A stretch of 45,154 nt of DNA from Thermoleophilia bacterium. Its GTDB lineage: Bacteria > Actinomycetota > Thermoleophilia > Gaiellales > Gaiellaceae. Location of the stretch: NCBI GenBank assembly GCA_025929895.1, contig JAICPI010000018.1, positions 1 to 45,154 on the forward strand, written 5' to 3'. Each line of letters starts with the position of its first letter. Position 1 is the first letter of the stretch. The translations under genes and the position numbers were made by a program. Shown here piece after piece: positions 9,322 to 18,600 of this stretch. Under the pieces are notes generated by a model. It was not told the origin of the DNA. It worked only from the letters and a program-made list of their open reading frames with translations, and ran no database searches.

Positions 9322-10486
9322 CGTCCGCGAGGCGCGCGAGCGCCTCGATGGCGTCGCGCGCGAGACGCCGGTCTACGTGTCGGAATCGTTCGCGCGGATG
9401 GTCGGCCGAGACGTCTGGCTGAAGGCCGAGAACCTCCAGCGGACGGGCTCGTTCAAGATCCGCGGGGCCGGCAACTGCCTCGCGATGCTCTCGGAGGCCG
9501 AGCGCGCGCCCGGCGTCGTCGCCGCGAGCGCCGGGAACCACGCACAGGCGGTCGCGTGGACGGCCCGGGAGGCAGGCGTCGACGCGACGATCTTCATGCC
9601 GCAGGACACGCCCGTCGCGAAGGTGGAGGCGACGCAGAACTACGGCGCGAGGATCGAGCTCGGCGGAGAGATGTTCGACGACGCGTACGACGCGGCGCGC
9701 GCGTACGCCGACACGACGGGCGCGACATTCATGCACCCGTTCGAGGACGAGCGCGTGATCGCGGGGCAGGGGACGATCGGCCTCGAGCTCGTCGAGCAGC
9801 TGCCCGAGCTCGGCACCGTCGTCGTGCCGATCGGCGGCGGCGGGCTCGCCGCGGGGATCGCGACGGTCGTCAAGGAGCTGAGCCCGAAGACGCGCGTGGT
9901 CGGCGTGCAGGCTGCCGCGTGCGCGCCGTTCGCAGGTGAGGAGCCGCGCGGGCTCACGATCGCCGAGGGCATCGCGGTCAAGAATCCGGGCGAGCTGACG
10001 CGGGCGATCGTCCGCGAGCGCGTCGACGACGTCGTCACCGTGACCGACGAGGAGATCAGCCAGGCGATCGTGCTCCTGCTCGAGCGGGCGAAGCTCGTCG
10101 TGGAGGGCGCCGGGGCGGCGTCGCTCGCGGCGCTCCTCGCAGGCCGCGTGGGCGGCGAGGGGACCGTCGCCGTCGTGCTCTCGGGCGGGAACATCGATGC
10201 CTCGCTCCTGATCACGGTGATGCGGCACGGGCTCACGATCGCCGGCCGCTACCTCGTCGTCCGCAGCCGCGTGCCGGACCGTCCGGGCGAGCTCGTGAAG
10301 CTGCTGACGCTCATCGCCAAGGAGCGCGTCAACGTCGTCTCGGTCGAGCACCACCGCGAGGGGATGCAGGTCTCGGTCGCGGAGACCGAGGTCGAGCTGA
10401 CGCTGGGCACGCGCGACGAGGGGCACGCCACCGCCCTCGTCGAGGCGATGCAGCGGTGGGGCTACCCCGTCGAGCGGCTCCGCTAG
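9299..10486 (+). CDS. ilvA: Threonine ammonia-lyase with ACT domain
   Basis: Deaminates threonine to 2-oxobutanoate, which enters isoleucine synthesis or is oxidised to propionyl-CoA. The PLP lysine is Lys53 in SFKIRGAGN; the phosphate-binding glycine loop is IGGGGLAAGI near residue 182; SAGNHAQAVAW is also typical. An ACT-type regulatory domain fills the last 75 or so residues (VPDRPGELVKLLTLIAKERVNV). The 395-residue single-ACT form matches the TdcB/short IlvA class rather than the two-ACT form. It overlaps meaB by 23 bases, which fits a shared propionyl-CoA theme. Its TAG stop lies inside a CTAG shared with the convergent gene. Confidence 0.93.
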   Translation: MTGPTVADVREARERLDGVARETPVYVSESFARMVGRDVWLKAENLQRTGSFKIRGAGNCLAMLSEAERAPGVVAASAGNHAQAVAWTAREAGVDATIFMPQDTPVAKVEATQNYGARIELGGEMFDDAYDAARAYADTTGATFMHPFEDERVIAGQGTIGLELVEQLPELGTVVVPIGGGGLAAGIATVVKELSPKTRVVGVQAAACAPFAGEEPRGLTIAEGIAVKNPGELTRAIVRERVDDVVTVTDEEISQAIVLLLERAKLVVEGAGAASLAALLAGRVGGEGTVAVVLSGGNIDASLLITVMRHGLTIAGRYLVVRSRVPDRPGELVKLLTLIAKERVNVVSVEHHREGMQVSVAETEVELTLGTRDEGHATALVEAMQRWGYPVERLR

Positions 10487-11808
10487 CTCCCGCAGCGGCG
10501 GAACTCGATCGTGCGCCCGCCGCGCTTCGTCCAGTCGGGCACGCCGCCCTCGAGCACCGGCCGCGCCTCGATCCCGCGCGCGGCCAGCACGCTCGCGGCG
10601 ATTCCCGCGCGGGAGCCCGAGGTGCAGATGGTCACGACGGGCCGGTCGCCGAGCCCGTCCGAGAGCGCGGGAAGGAGGCGGTACGGGATGTGGCGCGAGC
10701 CGGCGATGTAGCCGTCGTCGCGCTCGTCCTGCTCGCGGACGTCGAGGACCTCGACCGCGCCGCCGGCGAGCAGCTCGTCGAGCTCGTCGAGGTCGATCGG
10801 CTCGATCCGCTCCGTCGCCCCGGGGGGATCGACGACGTACCCGGCGAGCTCGAGGACGCCGACGGCGCGCAGGCCGCGGGCCGCGGCTTCGGCCTGCCGC
10901 TCGGACCCGGCGTGCAGCACGAGCGGCTCGTCTCCGACGACGAAGCCCGCGCGCGTCGCGAACGACCGGCCGGAGACCGGCACGTTGAGCGCGCCGGGGA
11001 GGTGGCCCGCGGCGAAGTCGCCCGCGTCGCGGACGTCGAGCACCGCGCCCGAGACGTCGTCGAGCCTCGCGAGCGGCTCGGGCGCAGCGAGGAACGGCCC
11101 GCGGTTCAAGGCGACGATGCGGTCCATGTTCGGCGGCCGCGGAGAGCTCTTGGAGAGCGCGTCGGCGACGAAGTCCTCGAGGTCGGGGATCAGGAGCGCC
11201 CGGTTCGAGCGCCGCTCGGCGCCGATCGTCGAGGACGGATCCGGGCTCAGCGACGCGCCGCAGAGCGAGCCGGCGACGTGGCCGGGGTAGACCGCGACCC
11301 CGTCCGGCAGCTGCTCGAGCCGGCGCAGGCTCTCGAAGAGGCCCTCCGCGCCCTCGGCGGCGCCGACCGCGAGATCGGGCCGCGCCGCGTCGCCGACGAA
11401 GAGCGAGTCGCCGGTCAGGACGAGCTCCTCGTCCACGACGAGCGCGCAGTGCTCGGGCCGGTGGCCGGGCGTGTGGACGACGCGGATCGGCACGGCTCCT
11501 ACGTGGATCGTCTCGCCGTCCGCGAGGGGATCGAACGTGTACTCGGGCTCCGCCAGCGGGTGGATCGCCACGCGCGCGCCGTGCTCCAGCGCGAGGCGCC
11601 CGTGCCCGGAGACGTGATCCGCGTGGTTGTGCGTCTCCACGACCCGGGTGATCCGCAGCCCGCGCCGTTCCGCCTCCTCGACGTACTGCTCGATCGCGTA
11701 GGCCGGATCGACGATCGTCGCCTCGCCGGTGTCCTCGTCGCCGACGAGGTACGACGCGCAGCCGAGGCCGGAGTCGAGGAACTGGCTGAAGACCGTCGCG
11801 GCGCCCAA
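10483..11808 (-). CDS. Metallo-beta-lactamase fold/double rhodanese protein (persulfide dioxygenase type)
   Basis: The N-terminal half is a metallo-hydrolase with THNHADH (H-x-H-x-D-H) near residue 60, HTPGHRPEH, TGDSLFVGD and YPGH, the pattern of ETHE1-like persulfide dioxygenases. Two rhodanese domains follow. The second keeps the active-site loop CTSGSRA; the first has HAGSERQ, so its catalytic Cys is missing. The likely role is oxidation and transfer of sulfane sulfur in the cytoplasm. The start is uncertain: TTG 11808 begins just before TVFSQFLDSGLGCASYL, where family proteins begin; GTG 11931 would add 41 residues that do not look like the family and would overlap the divergent promoter. 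Confidence 0.85.
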   Translation of the reverse strand: MGAATVFSQFLDSGLGCASYLVGDEDTGEATIVDPAYAIEQYVEEAERRGLRITRVVETHNHADHVSGHGRLALEHGARVAIHPLAEPEYTFDPLADGETIHVGAVPIRVVHTPGHRPEHCALVVDEELVLTGDSLFVGDAARPDLAVGAAEGAEGLFESLRRLEQLPDGVAVYPGHVAGSLCGASLSPDPSSTIGAERRSNRALLIPDLEDFVADALSKSSPRPPNMDRIVALNRGPFLAAPEPLARLDDVSGAVLDVRDAGDFAAGHLPGALNVPVSGRSFATRAGFVVGDEPLVLHAGSERQAEAAARGLRAVGVLELAGYVVDPPGATERIEPIDLDELDELLAGGAVEVLDVREQDERDDGYIAGSRHIPYRLLPALSDGLGDRPVVTICTSGSRAGIAASVLAARGIEARPVLEGGVPDWTKRGGRTIEFRRCGS

Positions 11809-11830
11809 TTTTGATGAAATCGCTACAGGG

Positions 11831-11847
11831 ATTAACTGCCCGTTAAT
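11831..11847. promoter_or_regulatory. Operator-like inverted repeat ATTAAC-N5-GTTAAT
   Basis: ATTAAC (11831-11836) and GTTAAT (11842-11847) are perfect inverted half-sites in an AT-rich island of a GC-rich genome. They lie between the sulfur enzyme and the divergent importer operon, about where the -35 of the minus-strand gene would be. It is a candidate repressor or activator site; the regulator is unknown. Confidence 0.5.
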
Positions 11848-11912
11848 GCTGGCTCTGGCTGACTGATCCGGGTTTTCGAGTTCCGAAACGTGGAAACCCG
11901 ACTCGCGGGACC

Positions 11913-11928
11913 CATACTGACGAAAGGA
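11913..11928 (+). promoter_or_regulatory. -10 CATACT and ribosome-binding site of the importer operon
   Basis: CATACT (11913-11918) is followed by GAAAGGA (11922-11928) 5 bases before ATG 11934, so this operon has a conventional leader, unlike most genes here. Confidence 0.5.
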
Positions 11929-11933
11929 CACGG

Positions 11934-13583
11934 ATGAGGTTCAAGAGAACGTGGCTCTGGGTCGCCGTTCTCACCGTCGGTCTCTCGCTCTTCGCCTTCG
12001 GTTGCGGCGGCGGCGACGACGACGAGGGTGACGACGGTGGCGGTGGCGCAGCCGCGGAGCAGGTCATCACGGTGAACTGGGGCACGGAGCCGCCTTCGCT
12101 CGACCCCGGTCTCGCCAGCGACACGACGTCGGCGGCGATCATCTTCAACATCATGGACCCGCTGATCACGCTCGACGACGAGCTCAATGCCGTCGAGAAC
12201 GCGGCGGAGTCGTGGGAGGTGAGCGAGGACGGCAAGACCGTCACGCTGACGCTGCGCGACGATCTCGAGTGGACGACCGGCGATCCCGTGACCGCGGAGG
12301 ACTACGAGTGGTCGTGGAAGCGGACCGTCTCGCCGGAGCTCGGTGCCGACTACGCGTACCAGTTCTTCGGCATCGTGGGTGCCGCCGAGTACAACGAGTG
12401 CGATCCCGCGAAGGGCGACTGCGAGGCGCTCCGTGAGGAGATGGGCGTCGAGGCCGTCGACGAGCGGACGCTGCGCATCACGCTGACCTCGGCCCAGCCG
12501 TGGTTCATCCAGCAGCTCGCGCACACGTCGTTCATCGCGGTGCACCGTCCGACGGTCGAGCAGTTCGGCGAGAACTGGACCGAGCCCGCGAACATCGTCA
12601 CGAACGGGCCGTTCAAGCTCGACACCTGGGAGCACAACTCCCGCATCGACCTGGTGAAGTGGGAGGACTGGCGGAACGCCGACGAGGTCAGCCTGACCCG
12701 CGTGAACGGGCGGATGATCACGGACGGCACGACCGCCGTGCAGGCCTACGAGGCCGGCGAGATCGACGTCAACCTCGACGTGCCGCCGGAGGAGATCGCA
12801 CGGCTCAAGGACACCGAGGACTACCAGCAGTACCCGTACCTCGGGACGTACTACTACGGCCTGAACGTCAAGAACATCACCGACCCGCTCCAGCGGCGGG
12901 CGATGGCGATGGCGATCGATCGCCGGACGATCATCGACAACATCACCCAGGCCGACGAGGTTCCGGCGACCGGCTTCACGCCGGCGGGGATGCCGGGGTT
13001 CGACTCGATCAACCCCGCCTCCGAGTTCCTGCCCGAGAGCGGCGACATCGAGGCCGCGAAGGAGCTGATGAGTCAGGTCCAGAACCCGAAGACCGAGATC
13101 AACCTGCTCCTGAACGACGCGCCCGGACACCGCGAGATCGCGGTCGCGGTCCAGGCCAACTGGCAGGAGCTGGGCCTGAAGGTGAACATCCGGCAGCAGG
13201 AGTGGGCGCAGTTCCTCGAGGCGATCGGCCCGCCGCCCGGCAACGACATCGACGCGTTCCGGCTCGGGTGGATCGCGGACTGGCCCGACGCGATGAACTT
13301 CCTCGAGCTGTGGACGAGCGACTCGGGGAACAACTCGACGAACTTCGCGAACGAGGAGTACGACCAGCTCGTCGAGGAGGCTCGGGCGACGCCGGACGAA
13401 GCGGAACGCTACGAGCTGTACGCGCAGATGGAGGCGATCATGTTCGGCGAGAACGCCGAGATGCCGTTGATCCCCATCTACTTCTACACGGCCACGCACC
13501 TCGAGCGGCCGTCGATCCAGGAGACGTTCAACATCAACCCGACGAGCCAGATCGACCTGCGTCCGGTCGAGGTTCGCGAGTAG
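11934..13583 (+). CDS. Peptide/oligopeptide ABC transporter substrate-binding lipoprotein
   Basis: A solute-binding protein of the SBP_bac_5 (DppA/OppA) family, 549 residues. The signal peptide ends in a lipobox with lipid-anchored Cys24 (SLFAFGCGGG), followed by an acidic/Gly linker. The mature part starts ITVNWGTEPPSLDPGLASD, the family's first strand, and contains TLRDDLEWTTGDPVTAEDYEW, the conserved SBP_bac_5 segment. It binds peptides outside the membrane and delivers them to the permease pair encoded downstream. A strong hairpin separates it from the permease gene, a common way to make the binding protein in excess. Confidence 0.93.
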   Translation: MRFKRTWLWVAVLTVGLSLFAFGCGGGDDDEGDDGGGGAAAEQVITVNWGTEPPSLDPGLASDTTSAAIIFNIMDPLITLDDELNAVENAAESWEVSEDGKTVTLTLRDDLEWTTGDPVTAEDYEWSWKRTVSPELGADYAYQFFGIVGAAEYNECDPAKGDCEALREEMGVEAVDERTLRITLTSAQPWFIQQLAHTSFIAVHRPTVEQFGENWTEPANIVTNGPFKLDTWEHNSRIDLVKWEDWRNADEVSLTRVNGRMITDGTTAVQAYEAGEIDVNLDVPPEEIARLKDTEDYQQYPYLGTYYYGLNVKNITDPLQRRAMAMAIDRRTIIDNITQADEVPATGFTPAGMPGFDSINPASEFLPESGDIEAAKELMSQVQNPKTEINLLLNDAPGHREIAVAVQANWQELGLKVNIRQQEWAQFLEAIGPPPGNDIDAFRLGWIADWPDAMNFLELWTSDSGNNSTNFANEEYDQLVEEARATPDEAERYELYAQMEAIMFGENAEMPLIPIYFYTATHLERPSIQETFNINPTSQIDLRPVEVRE

Positions 13584-13606
13584 TCCCAAACCGAAGCACG
13601 GTGGAG

Positions 13607-13632
13607 GGACGGGGCGCCACGGCGCCCCGTCC
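13607..13632 (+). terminator. Strong GC hairpin between binding-protein and permease genes
   Basis: GGACGGGGCGCC (13607-13618) and GGCGCCCCGTCC (13621-13632) form a 12-bp perfect inverted repeat with 2 bases between. No T-run follows, so it is probably a partial terminator or a 3' stabiliser of the binding-protein message. Confidence 0.65.
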
Positions 13633-13679
13633 CGTCTCCTTCGGGTTGTGAAAGACTCGGAGGGGGAAAGGAGGCGGGA

Positions 13680-14621
13680 GTGTCGGGCTCGCTGTTGGCG
13701 TACGTGGTGCGGCGGCTGGTGTGGACGATCCCCGTGGTCCTCCTCGTCATCTTCCTGACCTTCGTGCTGATGCGGCAGATCGAGGGCAACCCGTTCCGTA
13801 CCAGCGAGCGTGCGGTCCCCGAGTCGATCCAACGGAACCTCGAGCGGAAGTACGGCCTCAACGACCCTTGGTACGTGCAGTACGCGATGTACACGAAGGG
13901 TGTGTTGACGTTCGACCTCGGCCCCTCGCTCGTCCTCCGCCAGCGCACCGTCAACGAGATCGTGAAGGAGCACTTCCCGCGCTCGCTCGAGCTCGGCGGG
14001 CTCGCGTTCCTGTTCGCGGCGGTCTTCGGGATCCCGCTCGGGATCCTGGCCGCGCTCAGACCGAACTCCTGGCTCGACTACGGGGCGATGTTCTTCTCGA
14101 ACGTGGGTTTCGCCGTGCCCAGCTTCCTGATCGCCACCCTCTTCATCTACTACTTCGTCGTCCAGTGGGACGTCGGGTTCCCGACGTCGGGCTGGACGAA
14201 TTGGGAGTCGAAGGTCCTGCCGGTCGTCGCGCTCGGGCTCGCGCCGGCCGCGTACTTCGCCCGGCTGGTGCGCGGCACGATGCTCGAGACGGCTCAGCAG
14301 GACTACATCCGCACCGCACAGGCGAAGGGCCTCCGGCGACGGCGGATCGTCGGCCTCCACGTGCTCCGAAACTCGCTGATCCCCGTCGTCACCGCCGCGG
14401 GCCCGCTGCTCGGCTACCTGATCACGGGGTCGTTCGTGATCGAGGAGATCTTCGCGATCCCCGGCATCGGCCGCTACTACGTGACGGCAGTCACCGCACG
14501 CGACTACTCGGTCGTGATGGGGCTGACGGTCCTGCTTTCCGTGATCGTGATCCTCGCGAACCTCGTCGTCGACATCCTCTACGCGGTCCTCGACCCCCGG
14601 ACGCGCGAGGCTCGCGCCTGA
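13680..14621 (+). CDS. Peptide ABC transporter permease (DppB type)
   Basis: An inner-membrane permease of 313 residues with about six membrane segments, starting LLAYVVRRLVWTIPVVLLVIFL. The EAA loop that docks the ATPase is near residues 205-225 (QQDYIRTAQAKGLRRRRI). It begins with GTG after a good ribosome-binding site AAAGGAGG (13667-13674). The stop TGA overlaps the ATG of the next permease by one base. With its neighbours it forms a complete importer. Confidence 0.93.
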   Translation: MSGSLLAYVVRRLVWTIPVVLLVIFLTFVLMRQIEGNPFRTSERAVPESIQRNLERKYGLNDPWYVQYAMYTKGVLTFDLGPSLVLRQRTVNEIVKEHFPRSLELGGLAFLFAAVFGIPLGILAALRPNSWLDYGAMFFSNVGFAVPSFLIATLFIYYFVVQWDVGFPTSGWTNWESKVLPVVALGLAPAAYFARLVRGTMLETAQQDYIRTAQAKGLRRRRIVGLHVLRNSLIPVVTAAGPLLGYLITGSFVIEEIFAIPGIGRYYVTAVTARDYSVVMGLTVLLSVIVILANLVVDILYAVLDPRTREARA

Positions 14622-15553
14622 TGGTCGTCCAGCCGGGGGAGGTGACGCGGGACGTCGGAGGGCCGGGGGCGTACGCCGGCACGGCAGCAGGTGCGCCGAT
14701 CCGGCAGACGAGCCTCTGGCGCGACGCGTGGTATCGCTACATCCGCAACCGGGCCGCGGTGCTCGCCGGCGTGGTCTTCCTCGTCGTGCTCGCCTACTGC
14801 CTCGTCTGGCCCGCGGTCTCGCCGTACGACCCGTACAAGGTCGACTTCTCGCAGGCGCGGCAGAACCCGAGCCTCGACCATCCGCTCGGGACGGATCGGT
14901 TCGGGCGCGACATGCTGACGCGAACGGCGCTCGGCGGCCGCGTCTCGATCGGGATCGGCTTCGCGGCCACGATCGTGATCCTCGTGATCGGCGTCGCGTA
15001 CGGCGCGATCTCGGGGTTCATCGGCGGCATCCTCGACAACGGGATGATGCGGTTCCTCGACGCGCTCTACGGACTGCCGTACCTGCCGTTCGCGATCATC
15101 ACGCTCGCGATCATCGGCGACATCAACTTCTGGTCGATGACGGTCGCGCTCGCGATCGCGAGCTGGTTCACGACCGCGAGGATCGTGAGAGGCCAGGTGA
15201 TCACGTTGAAGGAGAACGACTACATCCGCGCGACGCGGGCGATCGGCGCCCGCTGGTACCGGATCCTGCTCCGGCACATCCTCCCGAACACGCTCGGCGT
15301 GCTGATCATCGCCGTCTTCCTCGAGCTGCCCGCCGTCGTCCTCGGCGAGGCGTTCCTCTCCTTCATCGGGCTCGGGATCAGCCCGCCCGAGGCCTCGTGG
15401 GGCGCGATGGCGCAGGAGGGGCGTGAGGTCTACCGCACGAGCCCGCACCTGATCGTGATTCCGTCGGTCGCGATCGCCGTGCTCGTCCTCTGCGCCAACT
15501 TCGTCGCGGACGGGCTTCGCGACGCGCTCGACCCACGGACCCGCGAGACCTAG
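14621..15553 (+). CDS. Peptide ABC transporter permease (DppC type)
   Basis: The second permease subunit, 310 residues. The N-terminal cytoplasmic arm (about 40 residues) leads into VLAGVVFLVVLAYCLVW, then the periplasmic loop with HPLGTDRFGRDMLTR, a DppC/OppC hallmark, and the EAA loop NDYIRATRAIGARWYRILLRH. ATG 14621 shares one base with the upstream TGA, which implies coupled translation. It pairs with the preceding gene as a heterodimer. Confidence 0.93.
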   Translation: MVVQPGEVTRDVGGPGAYAGTAAGAPIRQTSLWRDAWYRYIRNRAAVLAGVVFLVVLAYCLVWPAVSPYDPYKVDFSQARQNPSLDHPLGTDRFGRDMLTRTALGGRVSIGIGFAATIVILVIGVAYGAISGFIGGILDNGMMRFLDALYGLPYLPFAIITLAIIGDINFWSMTVALAIASWFTTARIVRGQVITLKENDYIRATRAIGARWYRILLRHILPNTLGVLIIAVFLELPAVVLGEAFLSFIGLGISPPEASWGAMAQEGREVYRTSPHLIVIPSVAIAVLVLCANFVADGLRDALDPRTRET

Positions 15554-15554
15554 C

Positions 15555-16565
15555 GTGGCGCTCCTCGACGTCAGAGACCTGAAGACGCACTTCTTCACGA
15601 GAGAGGGCGTCGTCCACGCGGTCGACGGGGTCTCGTTCTCGGTCGACCGGGGTCGGACGCTCGGGATCGTCGGAGAGTCCGGCTGCGGCAAGTCCGTGAC
15701 GGCGCTCTCGATCATGGGGCTGATCCCGAAGCCGCCGGCGAAGATCGTCGCCGGCGAGGTCGTCTTCGACGGGCGGGACCTGACGAAGCTCGGCGAGCGC
15801 CAGCTCGAATCCGTGCGCGGACGCGAGATCGCGATGATCTTCCAGGACCCGATGACGTCGCTGAACCCGACGCTGACGATCGGGACGCAGATCACGGAGA
15901 CGATCAAGCGGCACTTCGACCTCTCGAACGAGCGAGCCCGCAAGCGCGCAGTCGAGCTGCTCGAGGAGGTGCGGATCCCGAACGCCGCCTCGCGGCTCGA
16001 CGACTACCCCCACCGCTACTCGGGGGGCATGCGGCAGCGCGTGATGATCGCGATCGCGCTCTCGTGCAATCCGATGCTGCTGATCGCCGACGAGCCGACG
16101 ACCGCGCTCGACGTGACCGTGCAGGCGCAGGTCCTCGACCTGCTCGACGAGCTCCGGGAGAGCCACGACATGGCGATGATCCTGATCACCCACGACATGG
16201 GCGTCGTCGCGGAGACTGCGGACGAGGTGATCGTCATGTACGCCGGCCAGGTCGTCGAGCAGGCGCCCGTGCTCGAGCTCTTCGATCATCCCGAGCACCC
16301 GTACACCGAGGCCCTGCTCGGCGCGCTGCCCCAGATCGAAGGCGAGCGGATCCGCGAGGCTCGGCTGACGGCGATTCCCGGACGGCCGCCCGACCTCGTC
16401 TCCCCGCCGCCGGCGTGCCGCTTCGCACCGCGGTGCCCGCACGCGGGCGGGGACTCGTGCACCGAGACGATGCCGGAGCTCCGCGAGCTCCGCTCCGGCC
16501 ACTGGGTCCGCTCCGCGCACCCGACGAGCGAGCGAGCGGGTCGGCCGGTCGGAGCGAGCGCCTGA
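15555..16565 (+). CDS. Peptide ABC transporter ATPase (DppD type)
   Basis: A cytoplasmic ATPase of 336 residues. Walker [11 protein letters not shown] near residue 40, Q-loop [10 protein letters not shown], signature YSGGMRQR, Walker [13 protein letters not shown] and H-loop THDMGV are all intact. The C-terminal oligopeptide/dipeptide domain is present, with [15 protein letters not shown] carrying the iron-sulfur-type cysteines known in DppD/OppD. It begins with GTG one base after the permease stop. Its TGA overlaps the ATG of the second ATPase. Confidence 0.93.
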   Translation: MALLDVRDLKTHFFTREGVVHAVDGVSFSVDRGRTLGIVGESGCGKSVTALSIMGLIPKPPAKIVAGEVVFDGRDLTKLGERQLESVRGREIAMIFQDPMTSLNPTLTIGTQITETIKRHFDLSNERARKRAVELLEEVRIPNAASRLDDYPHRYSGGMRQRVMIAIALSCNPMLLIADEPTTALDVTVQAQVLDLLDELRESHDMAMILITHDMGVVAETADEVIVMYAGQVVEQAPVLELFDHPEHPYTEALLGALPQIEGERIREARLTAIPGRPPDLVSPPPACRFAPRCPHAGGDSCTETMPELRELRSGHWVRSAHPTSERAGRPVGASA

Positions 16566-17425
16566 TGGCGGACACGCTCCTTTCCGTCCGCGACCTGCAC
16601 AAGCACTTCCCGGTGAAGAGCGGGATGCTGATCGCGCGCACCGTCGGCGAGGTCAAGGCGGTCGACGGCGTGACCTTCGACGTGGAGACCGGAAAGACGC
16701 TCGGGCTCGTCGGCGAGTCCGGCTCGGGCAAGTCGACCACCGGCTACTGCATCCTCCAGCTGCTCAAGCCGACGAGCGGGTCGGTCCGCTTCATGGGCAA
16801 GGAGCTGACCGAGCTCGGGCGCGAGGAGCTCCGACAGACCCGTCGCGAGATGCAGATCGTCTTCCAGGACCCGTACTCCTCGCTCGACCCGCGCATGACG
16901 GTCGGGAACATCGTCGGCGAGCCGCTCGCCGTGCACGGGATCGGTTCGCGACGCGACCGAACGAGCCGGGTGCGCGAGCTCCTCGACGTCGTCGGCTTCA
17001 ATCCGGACTTCACGAACCGCTACCCGCACGAGTTCTCGGGCGGCCAGCGGCAGCGCATCGGGATCGCTCGGGCGCTGGCGCTCGCTCCCCGGCTGATCGT
17101 CTGCGACGAGCCCGTCTCTGCGCTCGACGTCTCGATCCAGGCGCAGATCCTCAACCTGCTCAAGGATCTCCAGCGCGACTTCCAGCTCACGTATCTCTTC
17201 ATCGCGCACGACCTCGCGGTCGTCCGGACGATGAGCGACGTGATCGCGGTGATGAACCAGGGGAAGATCGTCGAGCTCGGGCCGGCCGAGCAGGTCTACA
17301 CGAAGCCGCAGCACGAGTACACGAAGGCGTTGCTCTCGGCGGTGCCGATCCCCGACCCGCGCAAGATGCGCGAGCGAAAAGTCGAGCGGCGCAGGCTCCG
17401 CCATGCGCTGGCGTCGGAGCTCTAG
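16565..17425 (+). CDS. Peptide ABC transporter ATPase (DppF type), short C-terminus
   Basis: The second ATPase, 286 residues. Walker [12 protein letters not shown]-loop [10 protein letters not shown], signature FSGGQRQR, Walker [13 protein letters not shown] and H-loop AHDLAV are intact. It ends soon after [10 protein letters not shown], so the usual Cys-rich C-terminal oligopeptide domain of about 40-50 residues is absent, while its partner keeps its own. The ATG lies in TGATG with the preceding stop. The last 23 bases overlap the kelch lipoprotein gene, tying that gene to the operon. Confidence 0.92.
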   Translation: MADTLLSVRDLHKHFPVKSGMLIARTVGEVKAVDGVTFDVETGKTLGLVGESGSGKSTTGYCILQLLKPTSGSVRFMGKELTELGREELRQTRREMQIVFQDPYSSLDPRMTVGNIVGEPLAVHGIGSRRDRTSRVRELLDVVGFNPDFTNRYPHEFSGGQRQRIGIARALALAPRLIVCDEPVSALDVSIQAQILNLLKDLQRDFQLTYLFIAHDLAVVRTMSDVIAVMNQGKIVELGPAEQVYTKPQHEYTKALLSAVPIPDPRKMRERKVERRRLRHALASEL

Positions 17426-18314
17426 CCTCGTTCTCGCCGCCGTGCTCGGCCTCGGCGCCTGCGGCGGCGGCGAGGCGGCGCGCCCGAGCGAGGAGTGGGA
17501 GCGTGGGCCGTCGCTCTCGTCGCGCAGGAGCTACATCGCCGCCGCACAGGTCGACGCGACGATCTACGTCGCCGGCGGCATGGTCGGCGAGACCGGGCGC
17601 CCGCTCGCGACGTTCCAGCGACTCGACACCCGCCGGGGCGCGTGGGAGACCCTCTCGCCGCTTCCCGCACCGACGCGGGCAGCCGCGGCCGCCGCGGTCG
17701 ACGGCGTCGTCTACGTGATCGGTGGGACGACGGGGGAGGGAAACACGCGGGCGGTCTGGGCGTGGGACGGCGACGGCTGGGAGCCGCGTGCGCCCATGCC
17801 GGCGGCGCGCTTCAACCACGAGGCCGTCGCCGTCGAGGGGCGGGTCTACGTCCTCGGCGGGTTCGGCGACGGCCAGGAGCACGACGAGGTCTTCGCGTAC
17901 GACCCCGGCGCGGACCGGTGGGAGCTCGCCTCGCATCTGCCCCAGCCCAACCACGCCTTCGGCGCCGTCGCCTTCCGGGGTGAGATCTGGGTGCTCGGCG
18001 GCCGCCGCGGGGAGCGGATCCTCGACGAGGTGCGCAGCTTCGACCCCGAAACGCAGCGCTGGCGGTCTCGTCCGCCGCTACCGGAGCCGATGGAGCTCCT
18101 CGGCGCCGCCGTCTCCGGCGACGAGATCCACGCCGTCTGGGAGAGCCTCTACCAGTGGTACGACGCCTCGGAAGGCACGTGGCACCGCGGCGCGACCCCG
18201 CCGGTCACACGGCACGCGCTGCAAGCGTTCGTCGCCGAGGGGGTGCTCTACACGGTCGGCGGCTGCACGACCGCGCTCCGCGACTCGCCGGTGGTGGAGA
18301 GGCTCGAGCTCTAA
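17403..18314 (+). CDS. Kelch-repeat lipoprotein
   Basis: A 303-residue exported protein. The signal peptide [14 protein letters not shown] has a lipobox with Cys20. The rest is a string of kelch repeats, recognised by YVAGG/YVIGG/YVLGG/WVLGG strands about 48 residues apart, each followed by paired aromatic or basic residues such as RWELASHLP and RWRSRPPLP. Such repeats fold into a beta-propeller that binds ligands or proteins outside the membrane. It overlaps the DppF-type gene by 23 bases, so it is probably an accessory surface protein of the importer. Its TAA stop overlaps the stop of the convergent gene. Confidence 0.85.
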   Translation: MRWRRSSSLVLAAVLGLGACGGGEAARPSEEWERGPSLSSRRSYIAAAQVDATIYVAGGMVGETGRPLATFQRLDTRRGAWETLSPLPAPTRAAAAAAVDGVVYVIGGTTGEGNTRAVWAWDGDGWEPRAPMPAARFNHEAVAVEGRVYVLGGFGDGQEHDEVFAYDPGADRWELASHLPQPNHAFGAVAFRGEIWVLGGRRGERILDEVRSFDPETQRWRSRPPLPEPMELLGAAVSGDEIHAVWESLYQWYDASEGTWHRGATPPVTRHALQAFVAEGVLYTVGGCTTALRDSPVVERLEL

Positions 18315-18559
18315 CGGGCCCGCTCGGCGTCCCAGGCGGCGAAGCGGCCCTGCGGCGAGTCGAGATAGCGGGAAAGTTGGACGTCGAACGCCGCGACTTC
18401 GGCCCGGTGCTGCAGGACGAGGTAGTCGAGCCGGCGTTCGTCGTCGCACGCGTGGAACTCGGTCGCGTCGCGGGCGACCGACGCGCCGCAGGCGGCGCAC
18501 GGCATGAACCTGGGTTCCGGGAAGCCGAACATCGTGTCTCGGTGACGCACGACGTTCAT
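18311..18559 (-). CDS. Small zinc-ribbon protein, function unknown
   Basis: An 82-residue protein with CAACGA near residue 21 and a later FHACDD, giving a C-x2-C plus H-x-C set that could bind one zinc ion. The rest is a helical tail (RRLDYLVLQHRAEVAAFDVQLSRYLDS). I chose ATG 18559 because the frame upstream of it runs through the REP palindrome at 18601-18626. No function can be assigned. The stop shares the tetramer CTAA (18311-18314) with the kelch gene. Confidence 0.65.
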   Translation of the reverse strand: MNVVRHRDTMFGFPEPRFMPCAACGASVARDATEFHACDDERRLDYLVLQHRAEVAAFDVQLSRYLDSPQGRFAAWDAERAR

Positions 18560-18573
18560 CGGCGGACACGGCG

Positions 18574-18593
18574 CGTTCGACGACCCTCGAACG
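18574..18593. promoter_or_regulatory. Operator-like inverted repeat CGTTCGA-N6-TCGAACG
   Basis: Perfect 7-bp half-sites (18574-18580 and 18587-18593) lie 15-34 bases upstream of the minus-strand zinc-ribbon start, where a repressor would overlap the promoter. It may instead be part of the adjoining repeat. Confidence 0.35.
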
Positions 18594-18600
18594 AGCGGCG

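Noticed and set aside
11832-14360. 842-residue minus-strand frame across the importer genes
   Set aside because: Composition is Arg/Asp/Leu/His-biased and repetitive, typical antisense reading of high-GC genes; the plus strand encodes recognisable ABC components.
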